Positions 8,306 through 8,563 of a stretch of DNA of 8,563 nucleotides are shown piece after piece. Source of the stretch: Lachnospiraceae bacterium (lineage in GTDB: Bacteria > Bacillota_A > Clostridia > Lachnospirales > Lachnospiraceae); the NCBI GenBank assembly GCA_900764695.1, contig CAAFOY010000059.1, forward strand, positions 1 through 8,563, given 5' to 3'. Both the position numbers and the translations under genes were made by a program. The notes beneath the pieces were generated by a model, which was given only the letters and a program-made list of their open reading frames with translations, was not told the DNA's origin and did not search any database. Positions within the stretch are counted from its first letter, which is position 1. Each line of letters begins with the position of its first letter.

Positions 8306-8342
8306 ATAAAGCTACCGACAGAAACTCTGCCGATAGCTTTAT
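8306..8342 (-). terminator. Terminator after the right-edge secreted-protein gene
   Basis: The arms 8306-8322 and 8326-8342 pair fully over 17 bp on the minus strand, counting two G-U wobbles that would be C-A mismatches on the plus strand. The loop is 3 bases. It lies 22 bases after the stop of the right-edge gene. The T-tract after it is weak (ATTAATTG), so termination may be incomplete and some transcripts could enter the regulator gene. Confidence 0.65.
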
Positions 8343-8364
8343 AGTTTAATGAAATATTTAGAAA

Positions 8365-8563
8365 TTAATTGTTTTTAACTTTAACAACTTTACTCCACTT
8401 TCCATAAACCTTGCTTCCACTTACTTTCTTGTAAGCTCTTGCTTTTACGTAATATGTCTTATCTGCTTTTAATTTCTTAACTGTTACTTTTACGCTCTTT
8501 GCATTAACTGTAACTGTTGTCTTCTTAGCAAATTTCTTGCTTGTTGATACCTTAACCTGATAT
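8365..8563 (-). CDS. C-terminal end of a secreted protein with basic Fn3-like domain (5' end beyond window)
   Basis: Only the last 65 codons and the TAA stop (8365-8367) are inside the window. They encode YQVKVSTSKKF at the left of the visible part, a middle rich in Lys, Thr and Val, and YGKWSKVVKVKNN at the end. This is the same lysine-rich Fn3-like C-terminal domain as in the proteins at 2458-3033 and 3058-3987 and aligns with them without gaps over most of its length. Whether it also has the NGDxGTxPW motif, a Thr-rich spacer or a catalytic domain cannot be seen. It is followed by a hairpin terminator and then the LysR-family gene. Confidence 0.85.
   Translation of the reverse strand, partial: YQVKVSTSKKFAKKTTVTVNAKSVKVTVKKLKADKTYYVKARAYKKVSGSKVYGKWSKVVKVKNN

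Overview
The window looks like a chromosomal segment of a low-GC Gram-positive bacterium, most likely a gut Lachnospiraceae. The reasons are the AT-rich sequence, strong AGGAGG-type ribosome binding sites, and lysine-rich fibronectin-III-like C-terminal domains (GYQI..S..KKF ... YGKWSKVKKVK) of a kind I associate with secreted proteins of that family. The genus cannot be fixed from the sequence alone. Every gene I can support lies on the minus strand, so the biological reading order is right to left.

Right edge to left: (1) the 3' end of a gene for a secreted protein with the lysine-rich C-terminal domain (8365-8563), followed by a hairpin terminator; (2) a LysR-family regulator (7315-8226) with its own promoter candidate and a very clear terminator; (3) a 270-bp control region, then a complete D/L-methionine ABC importer in the order metN (ATPase), metI (permease), metQ (binding lipoprotein). 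metN and metI overlap by 11 bp, metI and metQ are separated by an AT-rich 138-bp gap, and a terminator lies downstream of metQ. (4) A two-gene operon of secreted paralogues (3058-3987 and 2458-3033) with a good extended -10 promoter. Both carry a short motif of the form NGDxGTxPWxxEF after the signal peptide, then a Thr-rich linker, then the basic Fn3-like domain. (5) A 477-bp non-coding junction with an imperfect 91-bp nested inverted repeat, a 13-bp direct repeat pair and a strong outward-facing terminator. (6) From 1980 to the left edge, an open-ended gene for a large serine recombinase (660 codons visible), visibly richer in G+C than the rest.

The simplest reading is that the left quarter is one end of an integrated mobile element (integrative conjugative or mobilisable type, TndX/TnpX-like recombinase) that sits just downstream of the secreted-protein operon. 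The recombinase would excise and integrate the element. The exact junction is not proven here; it most likely lies between about 2000 and 2335. The methionine importer is a conventional system: MetQ captures methionine outside, MetI passes it through the membrane, MetN hydrolyses ATP, and the adjacent LysR protein is a likely regulator. I see no SAM riboswitch or T-box in front of metN. The least conventional content is the secreted protein family with the NGDxGTxPWxxEF motif, whose function I do not recognise.
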